The position numbers and the translations under genes are program-made. Positions 53,698 through 63,237 of a DNA stretch of 64,000 nt are shown piece by piece (position 1 is the stretch's first letter; each line of letters opens with the position of its first letter). The notes below the pieces were generated by a model, which ran no database searches, was not told where the DNA came from, and was given only the letters and a program-made list of their open reading frames with translations. The stretch is from Chryseobacterium sediminis (lineage in GTDB: Bacteria > Bacteroidota > Bacteroidia > Flavobacteriales > Weeksellaceae): positions 124,001-188,000 of the forward strand of contig NZ_VUNZ01000001.1 of NCBI RefSeq assembly GCF_008386505.1. The letters are read 5' to 3'.

Positions 53698-54597
53698 ATG
53701 AAAAAGCTTTTCTTACTTATTTCCATACTCTCACTTTCTCAGATCAAAGCGCAGATTGATCCGGTGAAATATCCTACTTTTACCAATATTGAAGATGCTT
53801 TAAACAGTAAAAAAACGGTCTATAGTATGAGCTTCAGAGAAAAGGGATTGTTCAATCTTCCTCCTCAGATCGTGAAGCTGGATTCACTATTCTTTCTGAA
53901 TATCATGGCCAATAAGTTTGAAAAAATGGATCAGGAACTCTTTGCATTGAAAGAATTGGAAATTTTAAATGTGAACGAAAACAGCATTAAATATATTCCT
54001 GATGAGGTAAGCAATCTTAAGAAACTAACTACTTTTTCAATGAATCTTAATAGTCTTACAAGCATTAATCCCAATATTGCAAAGCTTCAGAATTTAAAAG
54101 TTGTACATTTTGATGCCAATAACCTGAATACCTTCCCCGAAGCACTTATGGAAATTGCAGCATTGGAAGAAATTAACCTTCAGGGAAACCAAATTAGCTT
54201 TATTGCAGACAAACTTGATCAGATCAAAAACCTGAAATTCCTGAACCTTTCTGACAATCAGATTAATGACCTTGGAAACCTGTCATTCCCTAAAAATTTA
54301 AAATATCTTGAACTGCAGCAGAATGCAATCAACAAGCTTCCGGAAAACCTTTTCAAAGCTCAGCACCTTGAATTTCTGAATGTAAGTGGAAACAATATCT
54401 CGGAAATCTCACCCAAAGTAAAAGGGTTGAAAAATGTAGTCAGTATGAATCTGGCCAACAATAATCTGAAAGATATTCCTGTAGAAATCAAGCAGCTGAA
54501 AAATCTGAAAACTTTGATTCTTACAGGAAATCCTATAGAAAAATCTACAATTGAAAATTTAAAAACCTTACTGCCGGATACGCAGATCTACTTCTAG
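53698..54597 (+). CDS. Secreted leucine-rich repeat protein
   Basis: 299 residues from the ATG at 53698 (MKKLFLLISI); longer starts at 53674 (TTG) or 53692 are less likely because they cross the terminator. Signal peptide to KAQ. About ten LRRs of roughly 23 residues with LxxLxxLxLxxNxI (LKNLKFLNLSDNQIND). No catalytic domain and no sorting tail, so perhaps a periplasmic or surface binding protein. Confidence 0.8.
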   Translation: MKKLFLLISILSLSQIKAQIDPVKYPTFTNIEDALNSKKTVYSMSFREKGLFNLPPQIVKLDSLFFLNIMANKFEKMDQELFALKELEILNVNENSIKYIPDEVSNLKKLTTFSMNLNSLTSINPNIAKLQNLKVVHFDANNLNTFPEALMEIAALEEINLQGNQISFIADKLDQIKNLKFLNLSDNQINDLGNLSFPKNLKYLELQQNAINKLPENLFKAQHLEFLNVSGNNISEISPKVKGLKNVVSMNLANNNLKDIPVEIKQLKNLKTLILTGNPIEKSTIENLKTLLPDTQIYF

Positions 54598-54599
54598 AT

Positions 54600-54923
54600 C
54601 TATCCGCCAACACGTTTGGTTTTGTATCCCATTTCTTTAAGGATATTCATTATTTTATCACGGTTATCCCCTTGAATGATAATCGTTCCATCCTTCTCAG
54701 AGCCGCCTATACCTAAGGTGGTTTTTATTTTCTTTGAGATTTTTTTCAGGTCTTCCTCACTGCCTTCCCAGCCTTCAACAATCGTGACTGGCTTTCCATT
54801 TCTCCCTTTTTTCTCAAATTTGCATACCAAAGGCTCTTTCTGCTTGAATTGCTCTTCAGGCATCTCAAAATCCTGCTCTTCATGATCAGGAAAAAGATTC
54901 TTCAATTGATCTCGTAAGTCCAT
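54600..54923 (-). CDS. SUI1/eIF1-like translation factor
   Basis: 107 residues. The C-terminal SUI1 fold begins at KGRNGKPVTIVEGW and continues to LGIGGSEKDGTIIIQGD and KEMGYKTKRVGG. It is the bacterial YciH-type protein, thought to affect start codon fidelity. Three bases separate its stop from the convergent LRR stop; no terminator between. Confidence 0.88.
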   Translation of the reverse strand: MDLRDQLKNLFPDHEEQDFEMPEEQFKQKEPLVCKFEKKGRNGKPVTIVEGWEGSEEDLKKISKKIKTTLGIGGSEKDGTIIIQGDNRDKIMNILKEMGYKTKRVGG

Positions 54924-54991
54924 ACCGCAAAATTAAAAAGATTTACGGATTAATGAACTTAAATAATCAACGAAATTGTAATTTTTCCCCG

Positions 54992-55014
54992 TGTCAAGGT
55001 TTTAAACCTTGACA
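54992..55014. repeat. Palindrome TGTCAAGGTTT-T-AAACCTTGACA
   Basis: Perfect 11-bp arms around one base, no T-run, in a gene-free gap. Likely an interspersed palindromic element. Confidence 0.7.
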
Positions 55015-55107
55015 GGATGGAAGTCAATAACTTTAAAAGAAACCGTTTGTTGATCAGTAATCAATAAAATTAAGGACTTCAAATTCTTCTATTCATAGGA
55101 AATTAGG

Positions 55108-55115
55108 TAAATTTG
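55108..55115 (+). promoter_or_regulatory. -7 element of gpmI
   Basis: TAAATTTG, 20 bases upstream of the start; a TTG-like box at usual distance is not clear. Confidence 0.45.
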
Positions 55116-55135
55116 TCTAACAAAAGTTTTACAAA

Positions 55136-56677
55136 ATGTCAAAAAAAGCAATACTGGCAATTCTTGACGGATGGGGATTGGGAACAAACCCTGACGTTTC
55201 TGCAATAGATAAAGCAAATACACCATTCATAGACAGTTGTTACCAAAGATTCCCACATACTACGCTTGAAGCGAGTGGATTGGCTGTTGGGCTGCCGGCC
55301 GGACAGATGGGGAATTCTGAAGTTGGACACATGAACCTGGGAGCGGGAAGAGTGGTTTACCAAAACCTGGTGAAACTGAACATGGCTGTTGAAAACGGAA
55401 CACTGGGTCAGGAAAAAGTGATTCAGGATGCTTTTGAATACGCAAAAAAAGAAAACAAAAAAGTACATTTTATCGGATTGGTTTCCAATGGAGGAGTACA
55501 CTCACATATCAATCACTTAAAAGGATTATTGACTGCTGCAAAAGAGTTCGGTTTGAATGAAAACGTTTTTGTTCATGCATTTACCGATGGTAGAGACTGT
55601 GATCCGCATTCCGGATTTGGATTTATTGATGAGCTTCAGAAGCATATGGATGCCACTACAGGAAAACTGGCAACAGTCGTGGGAAGATACTATGCGATGG
55701 ACAGAGACAAGAGATGGGAGCGTGTAAAATTAGCATATGATGCCCTTGTTGAAGGAGTAGGCGAGCCAACAACAGATGCTTTGGCTGCGATTAAAACTTC
55801 CTACGATAATAATGTAACAGACGAATTCCTGAAACCAATCATCTTAATGAATACTACCGCTACAGGAAATGTAGTGCCGGTAGCAAAAATCATTGATAAT
55901 GATGTTGTGATCTGCTTCAACTTCCGTACAGACAGAGGTAGAGAGATTACAGAAGTTCTTTCTCAGAAGGATTTCCCGGAATTTGGAATGAAAAAACTCA
56001 ATCTTTATTATATCACATTGACGAATTATGATAAAACATTCCAGAATGTACAGGTTGTTTTTGACGAAAATGTGCTGACGGAAACAATGGGTGAAGTTCT
56101 TGAAAAAAACGGAAGATCCCAGATCAGAATCGCAGAAACAGAGAAATATCCACATGTTACTTTCTTCTTTTCAGGAGGTAGAGAAGAAGAATTCAACGGC
56201 GAAAGAAGATTGCTTTGCCCAAGCCCGAAAGATGTTCCTACTTACGACCTGAAACCTGAAATGTCAGCCTATGATATTACCAATGCAATTGTACCGGAAC
56301 TGGAACAGGGAACTGCTGATTTTGTTTGTCTGAATTTTGCCAATACAGACATGGTGGGGCATACAGGAGTTTTTGAAGCGGCTGTAAAAGCTGCTGAAGT
56401 AGTAGATCAGTGCATCGAAAAAGTAGCAACCGCGGCTTATGAAAACGGATATGCTGTCTTTATTCTTGCCGATCACGGAAACTCAGACGTGATGATGAAT
56501 CCGGACGGAACTCCTAATACACAGCATTCAACGAATCTTGTACCTTTTATTGTGATGGACAAAGACCAGACCTGGAATTTAAAACCAGGAAAGCTAGGAG
56601 ATGTTGCCCCTACAATTCTTAAAGTAATGGGCGTTGAAATACCGGCTGCAATGACAGGAGATGTTTTAGTTGATTAA
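55136..56677 (+). CDS. gpmI: 2,3-bisphosphoglycerate-independent phosphoglycerate mutase
   Basis: 513 residues, normal length. Interconverts 3- and 2-phosphoglycerate in glycolysis using two Mn ions. Starts LAILDGWGLG (Asp11 ligand); phospho-Ser61 in GNSEVGHMN; HAFTDGRDC; NFANTDMVGHTG and LADHGNSD metal site near the end. Cytoplasmic. Confidence 0.96.
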   Translation: MSKKAILAILDGWGLGTNPDVSAIDKANTPFIDSCYQRFPHTTLEASGLAVGLPAGQMGNSEVGHMNLGAGRVVYQNLVKLNMAVENGTLGQEKVIQDAFEYAKKENKKVHFIGLVSNGGVHSHINHLKGLLTAAKEFGLNENVFVHAFTDGRDCDPHSGFGFIDELQKHMDATTGKLATVVGRYYAMDRDKRWERVKLAYDALVEGVGEPTTDALAAIKTSYDNNVTDEFLKPIILMNTTATGNVVPVAKIIDNDVVICFNFRTDRGREITEVLSQKDFPEFGMKKLNLYYITLTNYDKTFQNVQVVFDENVLTETMGEVLEKNGRSQIRIAETEKYPHVTFFFSGGREEEFNGERRLLCPSPKDVPTYDLKPEMSAYDITNAIVPELEQGTADFVCLNFANTDMVGHTGVFEAAVKAAEVVDQCIEKVATAAYENGYAVFILADHGNSDVMMNPDGTPNTQHSTNLVPFIVMDKDQTWNLKPGKLGDVAPTILKVMGVEIPAAMTGDVLVD

Positions 56678-56694
56678 AATTCAATAATATGATC

Positions 56695-56733
56695 AAAAGA
56701 ATGCCGTTATACTCTGTATGACGGCATTCTTTT
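56695..56733 (+). terminator. Long terminator stem after gpmI
   Basis: AAAAGAATGCCGTTATAC and GTATGACGGCATTCTTTT form an 18-bp stem (one G-T pair) with a TCT loop, ending in Ts. Confidence 0.9.
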
Positions 56734-56827
56734 ATGATTTATGTCAGATAAAGTATGAGTTGCATACTTTATTATGCGTTAAATAATAAATAAATCATAT
56801 CTTTGTAAATTAAAACTGAATAGTAAA

Positions 56828-57805
56828 ATGTATCAAAAGCTTGTTAGGAAAGAAGTAATGGGATTATTGGAAAAGGAAGTAGGTTCTTTTCTTGATAAAT
56901 TTTTAACGCCAATTGAAAAAATATGGCAGCCTTCCGATTATTTACCAGATCCTTCAAGCGATGAATTTAAACATGACTTAGAAGAAATTCAGACTTTTGC
57001 CCGCGAAATGCCTTATGATCTTTTTGTAACACTTATTGGAGACTGTATTACAGAGGAAGCTCTTCCTTCATATGAGTCTTGGTTAATGGGAGTTGACGGA
57101 ATCAATCAGGAAGAAAAATTAGGCTGGGCCAATTGGGTAAGAGCATGGACTGCTGAAGAAAACAGACACGGAGATTTATTAAACAAATATCTTTATCTGT
57201 GCGGAAGAGTAAACATGAGAGAAGTTGAAATTACTACTCAATATCTGATTAATGATGGTTTCGATTTGGGAACAAGCATGGACCCATACAGAAACTTCAT
57301 TTATACAAGCTTCCAGGAGACAGCTACCAATATCTCTCATAGAAGAGTAGGTACATTGGCTAAACAATCCGGAAACGGGAAATTGGCAAAAATGTGTGGT
57401 GTAATTGCTGCCGACGAAGCAAGACACGCTAAAGCATACAAACATTTCGTATCAAAAATCCTTGAAGTAGACCCTTCAGAAATGATTCTTGCATTTGAAG
57501 ATATGATGCGTAAAAAGATCGTAATGCCTGCTCACCTGATGAGACAGTCCGGACAAAAGGCTGGAGAACTTTGGGGGCATTTCTCAGATGCTGCACAAAG
57601 ATGCATGGTTTACACGGGTCAGGATTATATCAATATTATGAAAGACCTTCTGGATGAATGGAAAATTGAGCATGTAAAAGGACTTACAGAAAAAGCAGAA
57701 AAAGCTCAGGAATACCTGATGAAGCTTCCAGCAAGACTTCAGAAGATCACAGACAGAGTTTCTACTCCGGATCTTCAGTTCCAGTTTAGCTGGGTAAAAA
57801 GCTAA
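56828..57805 (+). CDS. Acyl-[acyl-carrier-protein] desaturase (ferritin-like)
   Basis: 325 residues. Soluble di-iron desaturase. Iron ligands lie in TEEALPSYESW, EENRHGDLL, ETATNISHRR and DEARHAKAYKHF (EexxH type). Introduces a double bond into stearoyl-ACP-type substrates. The start at 56828 follows a TATCTTTG element (56798-56805). A terminator follows. Confidence 0.92.
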   Translation: MYQKLVRKEVMGLLEKEVGSFLDKFLTPIEKIWQPSDYLPDPSSDEFKHDLEEIQTFAREMPYDLFVTLIGDCITEEALPSYESWLMGVDGINQEEKLGWANWVRAWTAEENRHGDLLNKYLYLCGRVNMREVEITTQYLINDGFDLGTSMDPYRNFIYTSFQETATNISHRRVGTLAKQSGNGKLAKMCGVIAADEARHAKAYKHFVSKILEVDPSEMILAFEDMMRKKIVMPAHLMRQSGQKAGELWGHFSDAAQRCMVYTGQDYINIMKDLLDEWKIEHVKGLTEKAEKAQEYLMKLPARLQKITDRVSTPDLQFQFSWVKS

Positions 57806-57841
57806 TGAAATTTACATTATTATTTAAAATATAAAAGTATT

Positions 57842-57883
57842 GAGTGCCTTTCTTTTGGGCACTCTTTTTATTTCTTATCTTTG
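57842..57883 (+). promoter_or_regulatory. Terminator overlapped by the promoter of the next gene
   Basis: GAGTGCC (57842-57848) and GGCACTC (57858-57864) form a terminator for the desaturase gene, with a T-rich tail. A promoter TTTG (57854-57857), 18-base spacer and TATCTTTG (57876-57883) starts inside its loop. Confidence 0.7.
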
Positions 57884-57903
57884 CAAAGCTAAAAAAAAAC
57901 AAA

Positions 57904-58335
57904 ATGTTAAATAATAAAAAGATTGCTGTTGACTTTGACGGAACTATTGTTGATGATGCTTACCCGGCAATCGGAAAACCAAAAACTTTTGCATTCGAAA
58001 CGTTGAGAAGACTTCAGGCTGAAGGATACAGACTTATACTTTGGACTTACAGACACGGAAAAACATTAGATGAAGCCGTAGAATTCTGTCAGAAAAACGG
58101 AATAGAATTTTATGCCGTGAATTCAAGTTTTGAAGGAGAAGTTTTCGATCCTGAAACTCAGTCAAGAAAATTAGATGCGGATTGGTTTATTGATGACAGA
58201 AACTTAGGAGGATTTCCGGGATGGGGTGAGATCTACAATATTATTCAGGAAAGAATAGAATTCCGTGTAGAAGGGAAAGAAGTTCTTGCCTATTCAAAAC
58301 TTAAAAAAGAAAAGAAAAAAGGACTTTTCTGGTAG
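57904..58335 (+). CDS. HAD-superfamily hydrolase
   Basis: 143 residues from the ATG at 57904; the upstream open frame covers the promoter. Motif I DFDGTIVDD at the start, LILWTYRHG, and DWFIDDRNLGG supplies the metal-binding acid pair. Small HAD phosphatase without a large cap, similar in type to a Bacteroides HAD of known structure. Substrate unknown. Confidence 0.85.
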   Translation: MLNNKKIAVDFDGTIVDDAYPAIGKPKTFAFETLRRLQAEGYRLILWTYRHGKTLDEAVEFCQKNGIEFYAVNSSFEGEVFDPETQSRKLDADWFIDDRNLGGFPGWGEIYNIIQERIEFRVEGKEVLAYSKLKKEKKKGLFW

Positions 58336-58491
58336 GAAAGGAATGAGAAGCCAGATATTAGAAGTTAGTTTTTAATATCAAATCAAAGCTTCTGTTTTTT
58401 ATCAGAAAAAGTTGATAGATTGTTATAATATAGAAATACACATCATGCTGTAATCTAACTTTTAACATCTAATATCTAACATCTATATACA

Positions 58492-59301
58492 ATGATTCAA
58501 TTAAAAACGATAGACGAATTACGTCTGATGAAGGAGAGTGCCCGACTGGTTTCTAAAACATTGGGAATGTTGGCAAAAGAAATTAAACCAGGGATTACGA
58601 CCTTATATTTAGATAAACTGGCTCATGATTTTATTAAAGATCATGGTGCTGAACCTGCATTCTTAGGATATGGAGGATTCCCGAATTCTCTTTGTATCTC
58701 TCCGAATGAGCAGGTAGTTCATGGTTTTCCCAACAAAGATATTGTAAAAGAAGGAGATGTTCTTTCCGTAGACTGTGGAGTTATTCTTAATGGTTTCGTA
58801 GGAGATCATGCCTACACTTTTGAAATCGGAGAAGTGAAACCTGAGGTTAAAAAATTACTACAGGTTACCAAAGAATCTCTATACAAAGGAATTGAGCAGG
58901 TTGTCAGAGGAAAGAGAATCGGAGATATCTCCCACGCAATCCAGGCACATTGTGAAAAAGAAGGATATGGAGTGGTAAGAGAGCTTGTAGGGCATGGTTT
59001 AGGAAGAAAAATGCACGAAGATCCACAGGTTCCTAACTATGGAAGACAAGGAAGCGGAAAAGTAATTAAAGACGGTTTGGCAATTGCCATCGAGCCAATG
59101 GTTAATATGGGTACTGAGAAAGTGAAGTTCCATAATGACGGCTGGACAGTAACTACTTTAGATAATATGCCATCTGCTCACTTTGAACATGATGTAGCAG
59201 TAATCAACGGTAAACCGGTATTGCTTTCAACATTTGACTATGTATATGAAGCTTTAGGGATTGTAAGTGATGAAGAAAAGCAGTTCCAACTGGATTTTTA
59301 A
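58492..59301 (+). CDS. map: Methionine aminopeptidase
   Basis: 269 residues. Type I MAP: removes the initiator Met. Metal ligands: DCG (SVDCGVI), DHAYTF (GDHAYTF), GHGLGRKMHE, IAIEPM and HFEHDV. Its stop overlaps the ATG of the methyltransferase gene (TAATG). Confidence 0.95.
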   Translation: MIQLKTIDELRLMKESARLVSKTLGMLAKEIKPGITTLYLDKLAHDFIKDHGAEPAFLGYGGFPNSLCISPNEQVVHGFPNKDIVKEGDVLSVDCGVILNGFVGDHAYTFEIGEVKPEVKKLLQVTKESLYKGIEQVVRGKRIGDISHAIQAHCEKEGYGVVRELVGHGLGRKMHEDPQVPNYGRQGSGKVIKDGLAIAIEPMVNMGTEKVKFHNDGWTVTTLDNMPSAHFEHDVAVINGKPVLLSTFDYVYEALGIVSDEEKQFQLDF

Positions 59302-60068
59302 TGAAAAAGGTAACGAAACTTTTACTGAATAAAATTCCGCGCCCTATGCTTATTAAAATGAGTATTTGGGCAAGGCCTCTTATTTATCAGTTTTTCAAAG
59401 GAGATCGGTTTTTTGATCCTATTGATGGAAGATCTTACAGGAAATTCCTTCCGTATGGATATGGAAAACAAAGAGAAAATGCTCTTTCTCCAGGAACCTT
59501 AAGTTTGGAGAGACACCGCCAGATGTGGCTGTATCTTCAGAATGAAACTGATTTTTTTATTAAGAATTATAAAGTTCTGCATATTGCTCCTGAACAGGAA
59601 TTTTTAAGGAAATTCAAGAGAATGAGTAACCTGAATTATATCTCAGCAGACCTCTATTCTCCCATTGTAGATGTGAAGGCTGATATTCTGGATCTACCTT
59701 TTGAAAATGAAAGTTTTGATATTATTTTCTGTAACCACGTTCTGGAACATATCGAAGACGATGCCAAAGCAATAAGTGAACTGTATAGGGTAATGAAACC
59801 TGGCGGATGGGGAATTCTTCAGGTTCCGATGAAAAATTCTCTGGAACAGACCTATGAAGATTTTACCATTAAAGATCCGAAAGAGCGTCAGAAACACTTC
59901 GGCCAGTATGATCACGTCCGATGGTACGGAATGGATTATTTCGACCGCTTAAGAAAAGCAGGTTTTGAAACAGAACCGAACTTCTATTCACAGAAATTTT
60001 CGGAAGAAGAAATTAAAAAATATGGCTTGAGGCATAATGAAATCCTGCCTATAGTTTATAAAAAATAA
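59301..60068 (+). CDS. SAM-dependent methyltransferase
   Basis: 255 residues. Class I fold: motif HIAPEQEFLRKF, a DILDLPFENESFDIIFCNHVLEHI block (type 11 methyltransferase), and PGGWGILQVPM. N-terminal extension about 90 residues with an amphipathic helix. Coupled to map by TAATG. Substrate unknown. Confidence 0.85.
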   Translation: MKKVTKLLLNKIPRPMLIKMSIWARPLIYQFFKGDRFFDPIDGRSYRKFLPYGYGKQRENALSPGTLSLERHRQMWLYLQNETDFFIKNYKVLHIAPEQEFLRKFKRMSNLNYISADLYSPIVDVKADILDLPFENESFDIIFCNHVLEHIEDDAKAISELYRVMKPGGWGILQVPMKNSLEQTYEDFTIKDPKERQKHFGQYDHVRWYGMDYFDRLRKAGFETEPNFYSQKFSEEEIKKYGLRHNEILPIVYKK

Positions 60069-60071
60069 AAT

Positions 60072-60104
60072 AAAACCCGTTTTCAGCTATTGAAGACGGG
60101 TTTT
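60072..60104. terminator. Bidirectional terminator
   Basis: AAAACCCGT and ACGGGTTTT with TTCA/TGAA inside; A and T runs. Serves the methyltransferase and the minus-strand T9SS gene. Confidence 0.88.
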
Positions 60105-60115
60105 TTATTTTTCTA

Positions 60116-60826
60116 TTACTCTTTTGTAAAAGGATATGATTTATAATTTTCCAAAACCAAAATATACTGTCCTTTTTGAAAACCGCTTGTATCAATTGAT
60201 ATTTTCGCGTCATTTGTTGTAGTTTCAAATACCAGTTTTCCCGATAGATCATAAATCTTAAGCGGAAGTCTTCTCTCAATATTTTCAAGATGTAAAACCT
60301 CTTTTGTTGGGTTTGGATATGCTTTAAACGTTTTTGTAGCCGCATCAATTTCTTTAGTACTCAATTGCGCACTGTTGTTATAGTAAATCTTATTTCCTGA
60401 AGGATCTGTAATCACAAGAGTCTTTAGATTACCAGTGGTGGTGATCTGATAGCTGTATATTGATGCATAAGCTGCCAAACCGTAGATATCACAGTTTTTC
60501 TGATCGTAGGCTCTAACAGGTCCTGCATTTCCTCCGTTATAAAACAAAAGAGTACACGAGCTTGATGTTTTGATGAGATTATTACCTCCGGGCATGACCC
60601 CGAAACTCATCATGGATGTATTATAATACCTGGAATTAATAACATAGCTTGTTCCTCCTGCTGAATTAAATGTAGTGGCAGGAACTCCGTTATCAATTAA
60701 TGGGGTATTGGTGGTCTGGCCGCTGCTTGTCACCATTTTGGAAATATACCAGTTGTTATTAAGCAGTTCGGAAGTTTGCTGGGCAGTCAATAAACTACCT
60801 GCTAAAAGGAGTAAAAGTTTTTTCAT
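60116..60826 (-). CDS. Secreted T9SS-sorted protein of unknown function
   Basis: 236 residues. Signal peptide ending LTAQQ. The N-terminal 140 residues are beta-rich with two Cys (SSSCTLL, KNCDIYG) and recall small lipocalin-like secreted proteins of Chryseobacterium. The C-terminal part is a T9SS type A sorting domain (KAYPNPTKEVLHLENI ... YILVLENYKSYPFTKE). Family not recognised. Confidence 0.75.
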   Translation of the reverse strand: MKKLLLLLAGSLLTAQQTSELLNNNWYISKMVTSSGQTTNTPLIDNGVPATTFNSAGGTSYVINSRYYNTSMMSFGVMPGGNNLIKTSSSCTLLFYNGGNAGPVRAYDQKNCDIYGLAAYASIYSYQITTTGNLKTLVITDPSGNKIYYNNSAQLSTKEIDAATKTFKAYPNPTKEVLHLENIERRLPLKIYDLSGKLVFETTTNDAKISIDTSGFQKGQYILVLENYKSYPFTKE

Positions 60827-60906
60827 AGGTTAAATAGTTTTCCACAAAGATAAAAGAATTTCTTTCTTCTCAATTTTATGAAGTTAAATATAATAAGAAC
60901 ATAAAA

Positions 60907-60931
60907 AACCGCCTTCAATATGAAGACGGTT
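60907..60931 (-). terminator. Terminator of the SMR gene
   Basis: AACCGCCTTCA and TGAAGACGGTT pair with one mismatch, loop ATA, followed on the minus strand by a T-run. Confidence 0.75.
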
Positions 60932-60965
60932 GCCATTTTTAAATATAGATAGAAGTTTATGCTTT

Positions 60966-61298
60966 TTAATGTGATGAAGACACTGCTTTCAGGCCTACCA
61001 CAGAGCCAATAAGCGTTACGATAAAGAAAACTCTCCAAAAACTTACAGGATCTTTAAAGAAGATAATTCCCATTAAAGCCGTTCCTACTGCTCCGATTCC
61101 CGTCCATACCGCATAAGCTGTTCCGATAGGCAGTGTCTGAGTAGCTTTAATAAGCAGAAGCATGCTGATAGTCATTGTTATCAGAAAGCCGGCATACCAC
61201 AGGTACATTTCAGTTCCTGATGTTTCTTTTGCCTTTCCCAGACATGATGCGAAGGCAACTTCAAATAATCCCGCGATAACTAATATTAACCAATTCAT
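60966..61298 (-). CDS. SMR-family exporter, Gdx/SugE-like
   Basis: 110 residues with four hydrophobic segments; conserved Glu13 in GLFEVAFA. GTAYAVWTGIGAVGTALMGI is the Gdx/SugE signature rather than EmrE-type. Probably exports guanidinium ion or small quaternary compounds in exchange for protons as a dual-topology dimer. Confidence 0.88.
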   Translation of the reverse strand: MNWLILVIAGLFEVAFASCLGKAKETSGTEMYLWYAGFLITMTISMLLLIKATQTLPIGTAYAVWTGIGAVGTALMGIIFFKDPVSFWRVFFIVTLIGSVVGLKAVSSSH

Positions 61299-61523
61299 TT
61301 TTTTAAATTTTTCTACTGCAAAGTTCAGAATTTGACAGGAGAAAAAATTTTACAATTGTTAAAAAATGAAGATGGTTTTTAAAGAAGATGGGAGAAAAGA
61401 CGATAGTCATATCAATAGAAATGGGCTTTAGTCATCTCTTAATAGTAAATAACCTGGCTAAAACATAAATTAAGAATCACAGAATTTTTAAATCTTTCAA
61501 TTCTTAAATTTTTCAATTAAAAT

Positions 61524-62087
61524 CTACTTTATCTCAGCCCGTATCCTGCTCAAACTTACCTGCGTAATCCCAAGATAAGAAGCAATATAACCCAGTTGAA
61601 CCCTTTTAAGCAAATCAGGTTGATAGGCTATAATATCTTTATAACGTTCCAGCGAAGTTTTGAATTGTCTGGAAATAATCAGTTCTTCAGATTTTATCAT
61701 CTCGGCTTCAGCCAGTTTTCGGCCCCAATTGGCAATATGAATATTTTCATTGAATAGTTTTCTGAGGCTTTCCGTTTCAATTCTGTACAGATCACAGTCT
61801 TCCAGTAATTCGATGCTCTCATAGCCTGGTTTATCCTCTACATAGCTTTTCATAGAAAGAACACACTGCCCTTCACTACCGAACCAGAAGGTAATATCAT
61901 TATCAGCCGTTGAAGAGTAGGCACGCGCAATTCCTTTGCGGATAAAATAGAGATACGGAACTACTTTATCAGCTTCCATCAGGCAAAAACCTTTAGGATG
62001 AGAAACCTCAGTAATATGCTCTTTTAAACTATTTTTTGATGTTTCAGGCAGGATGTAAATCTTATCAAGAATCTGGTCTATATTCAT
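61524..62087 (-). CDS. Crp/Fnr-family transcriptional regulator
   Basis: 187 residues. Cyclic-nucleotide-type sensor domain (about 1-115) without Fnr cysteines, then a C-terminal helix-turn-helix (about 155-187, YIASYLGITQVSLSRIRAE). Divergent from era by 208 bases and possibly controls the SMR gene downstream. Effector unknown. Confidence 0.85.
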   Translation of the reverse strand: MNIDQILDKIYILPETSKNSLKEHITEVSHPKGFCLMEADKVVPYLYFIRKGIARAYSSTADNDITFWFGSEGQCVLSMKSYVEDKPGYESIELLEDCDLYRIETESLRKLFNENIHIANWGRKLAEAEMIKSEELIISRQFKTSLERYKDIIAYQPDLLKRVQLGYIASYLGITQVSLSRIRAEIK

Positions 62088-62267
62088 AAAGATGAATTCT
62101 AATATTCAAAAATATCAGTTTTAGACAATGCAATACAAAATTATTTAATGGTTTTTGCGGAAAAATAGTGTACTAATAATTTCTTTTATGAAATGAACGT
62201 AAAATCCAATAACTCTCTTTTTTCTTGTAAAAATTAAGATTAACCGTAAAGACCAATTTTGTTTTAG

Positions 62268-62275
62268 TAACTTTG
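62268..62275 (+). promoter_or_regulatory. -7 element of era
   Basis: TAACTTTG, 20 bases before the start codon. No clear upstream TTG box. Confidence 0.45.
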
Positions 62276-62295
62276 CAGTTCGTAATATTATTTTT

Positions 62296-63171
62296 ATGCA
62301 CAAAGCTGGATTTGTAAATATAGTTGGAAAGCCCAATGCGGGGAAATCGACCTTACTCAACCAATTAATGGGAGAGAAGTTGGCGATTGTGACGCAGAAA
62401 GCTCAGACAACCCGCCACAGAATTTTTGGTATTTATAATGAAGATGACCTTCAGATTGTATTTTCTGATACTCCGGGAGTATTGGATCCAAAATACGGAT
62501 TGCAGGAAAAAATGATGGATTTTGTAAAAGACTCTTTACAGGATGCTGATGTTTTCCTGTTTATTGTAGACGTTACCGATAAAGCGGAACCATCAGAATT
62601 TTTAATTGATAAACTAAATAAAATCCCTGTACCTGTACTTCTTTTATTAAATAAAGTAGACCAGACCGATCAGGCAGGTCTTGAAAAATTAGTTGAAGAC
62701 TGGCACAACAGAATTCCGAAAGCTGAAATTCTGCCTATTTCTGCGTTGAATGCTTTTAATACAGAGGTTATTTTACCTAAAATAAAATCTTTACTTCCTG
62801 AAAATCCTCCTTACTACGATAAAGATCAGTACACGGATAAGCCCGAAAGATTCTTTGTAAATGAGGCGATACGTGAGAAAATCCTTTTGAATTATGATAA
62901 GGAAATTCCATACTCAGTAGAAGTGGTAACCGAGCAGTTCAAAGAGAAAGAAGGAATTATCTTCATAGATTCCATTATTTATGTAGAAAGAGATACTCAG
63001 AAAGGAATTATTATCGGACACAAAGGAGAAGCGATCAAGAAAGTAGGAACTGAAGCAAGATTAGACCTGGAAAAGTTTTTCACCAAAAAAATTCATTTAA
63101 ACTTATTTGTAAAAGTGAAAAAAGACTGGAGAAAGAACGACAGAGATCTTAAAAATTTCGGTTACAGATAA
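62296..63171 (+). CDS. era: GTPase Era
   Basis: 291 residues. G1 GKPNAGKST (11-19), G3 DTPGV, G4 NKVD, and a C-terminal KH domain with GHKGEAIKKVG. Binds 16S rRNA and helps assemble the small ribosomal subunit. Confidence 0.96.
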   Translation: MHKAGFVNIVGKPNAGKSTLLNQLMGEKLAIVTQKAQTTRHRIFGIYNEDDLQIVFSDTPGVLDPKYGLQEKMMDFVKDSLQDADVFLFIVDVTDKAEPSEFLIDKLNKIPVPVLLLLNKVDQTDQAGLEKLVEDWHNRIPKAEILPISALNAFNTEVILPKIKSLLPENPPYYDKDQYTDKPERFFVNEAIREKILLNYDKEIPYSVEVVTEQFKEKEGIIFIDSIIYVERDTQKGIIIGHKGEAIKKVGTEARLDLEKFFTKKIHLNLFVKVKKDWRKNDRDLKNFGYR

Positions 63172-63237
63172 ACTAAAACGGCTGTAACCCCGTTGTATTA
63201 AAAGATTTTTATTACCTTAGTATAAATTTTTTAGTAA

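Noticed and set aside
57844..57903. Upstream 20-residue extension of the HAD protein
   Set aside because: The stretch holds a terminator and the promoter, and the HAD motif begins right after the ATG at 57904.
60116..60200. Possible frameshift at the end of the T9SS protein
   Set aside because: The C-terminus (YILVLENYKSYPFTKE) is a plausible sorting-domain end, so no break is needed.
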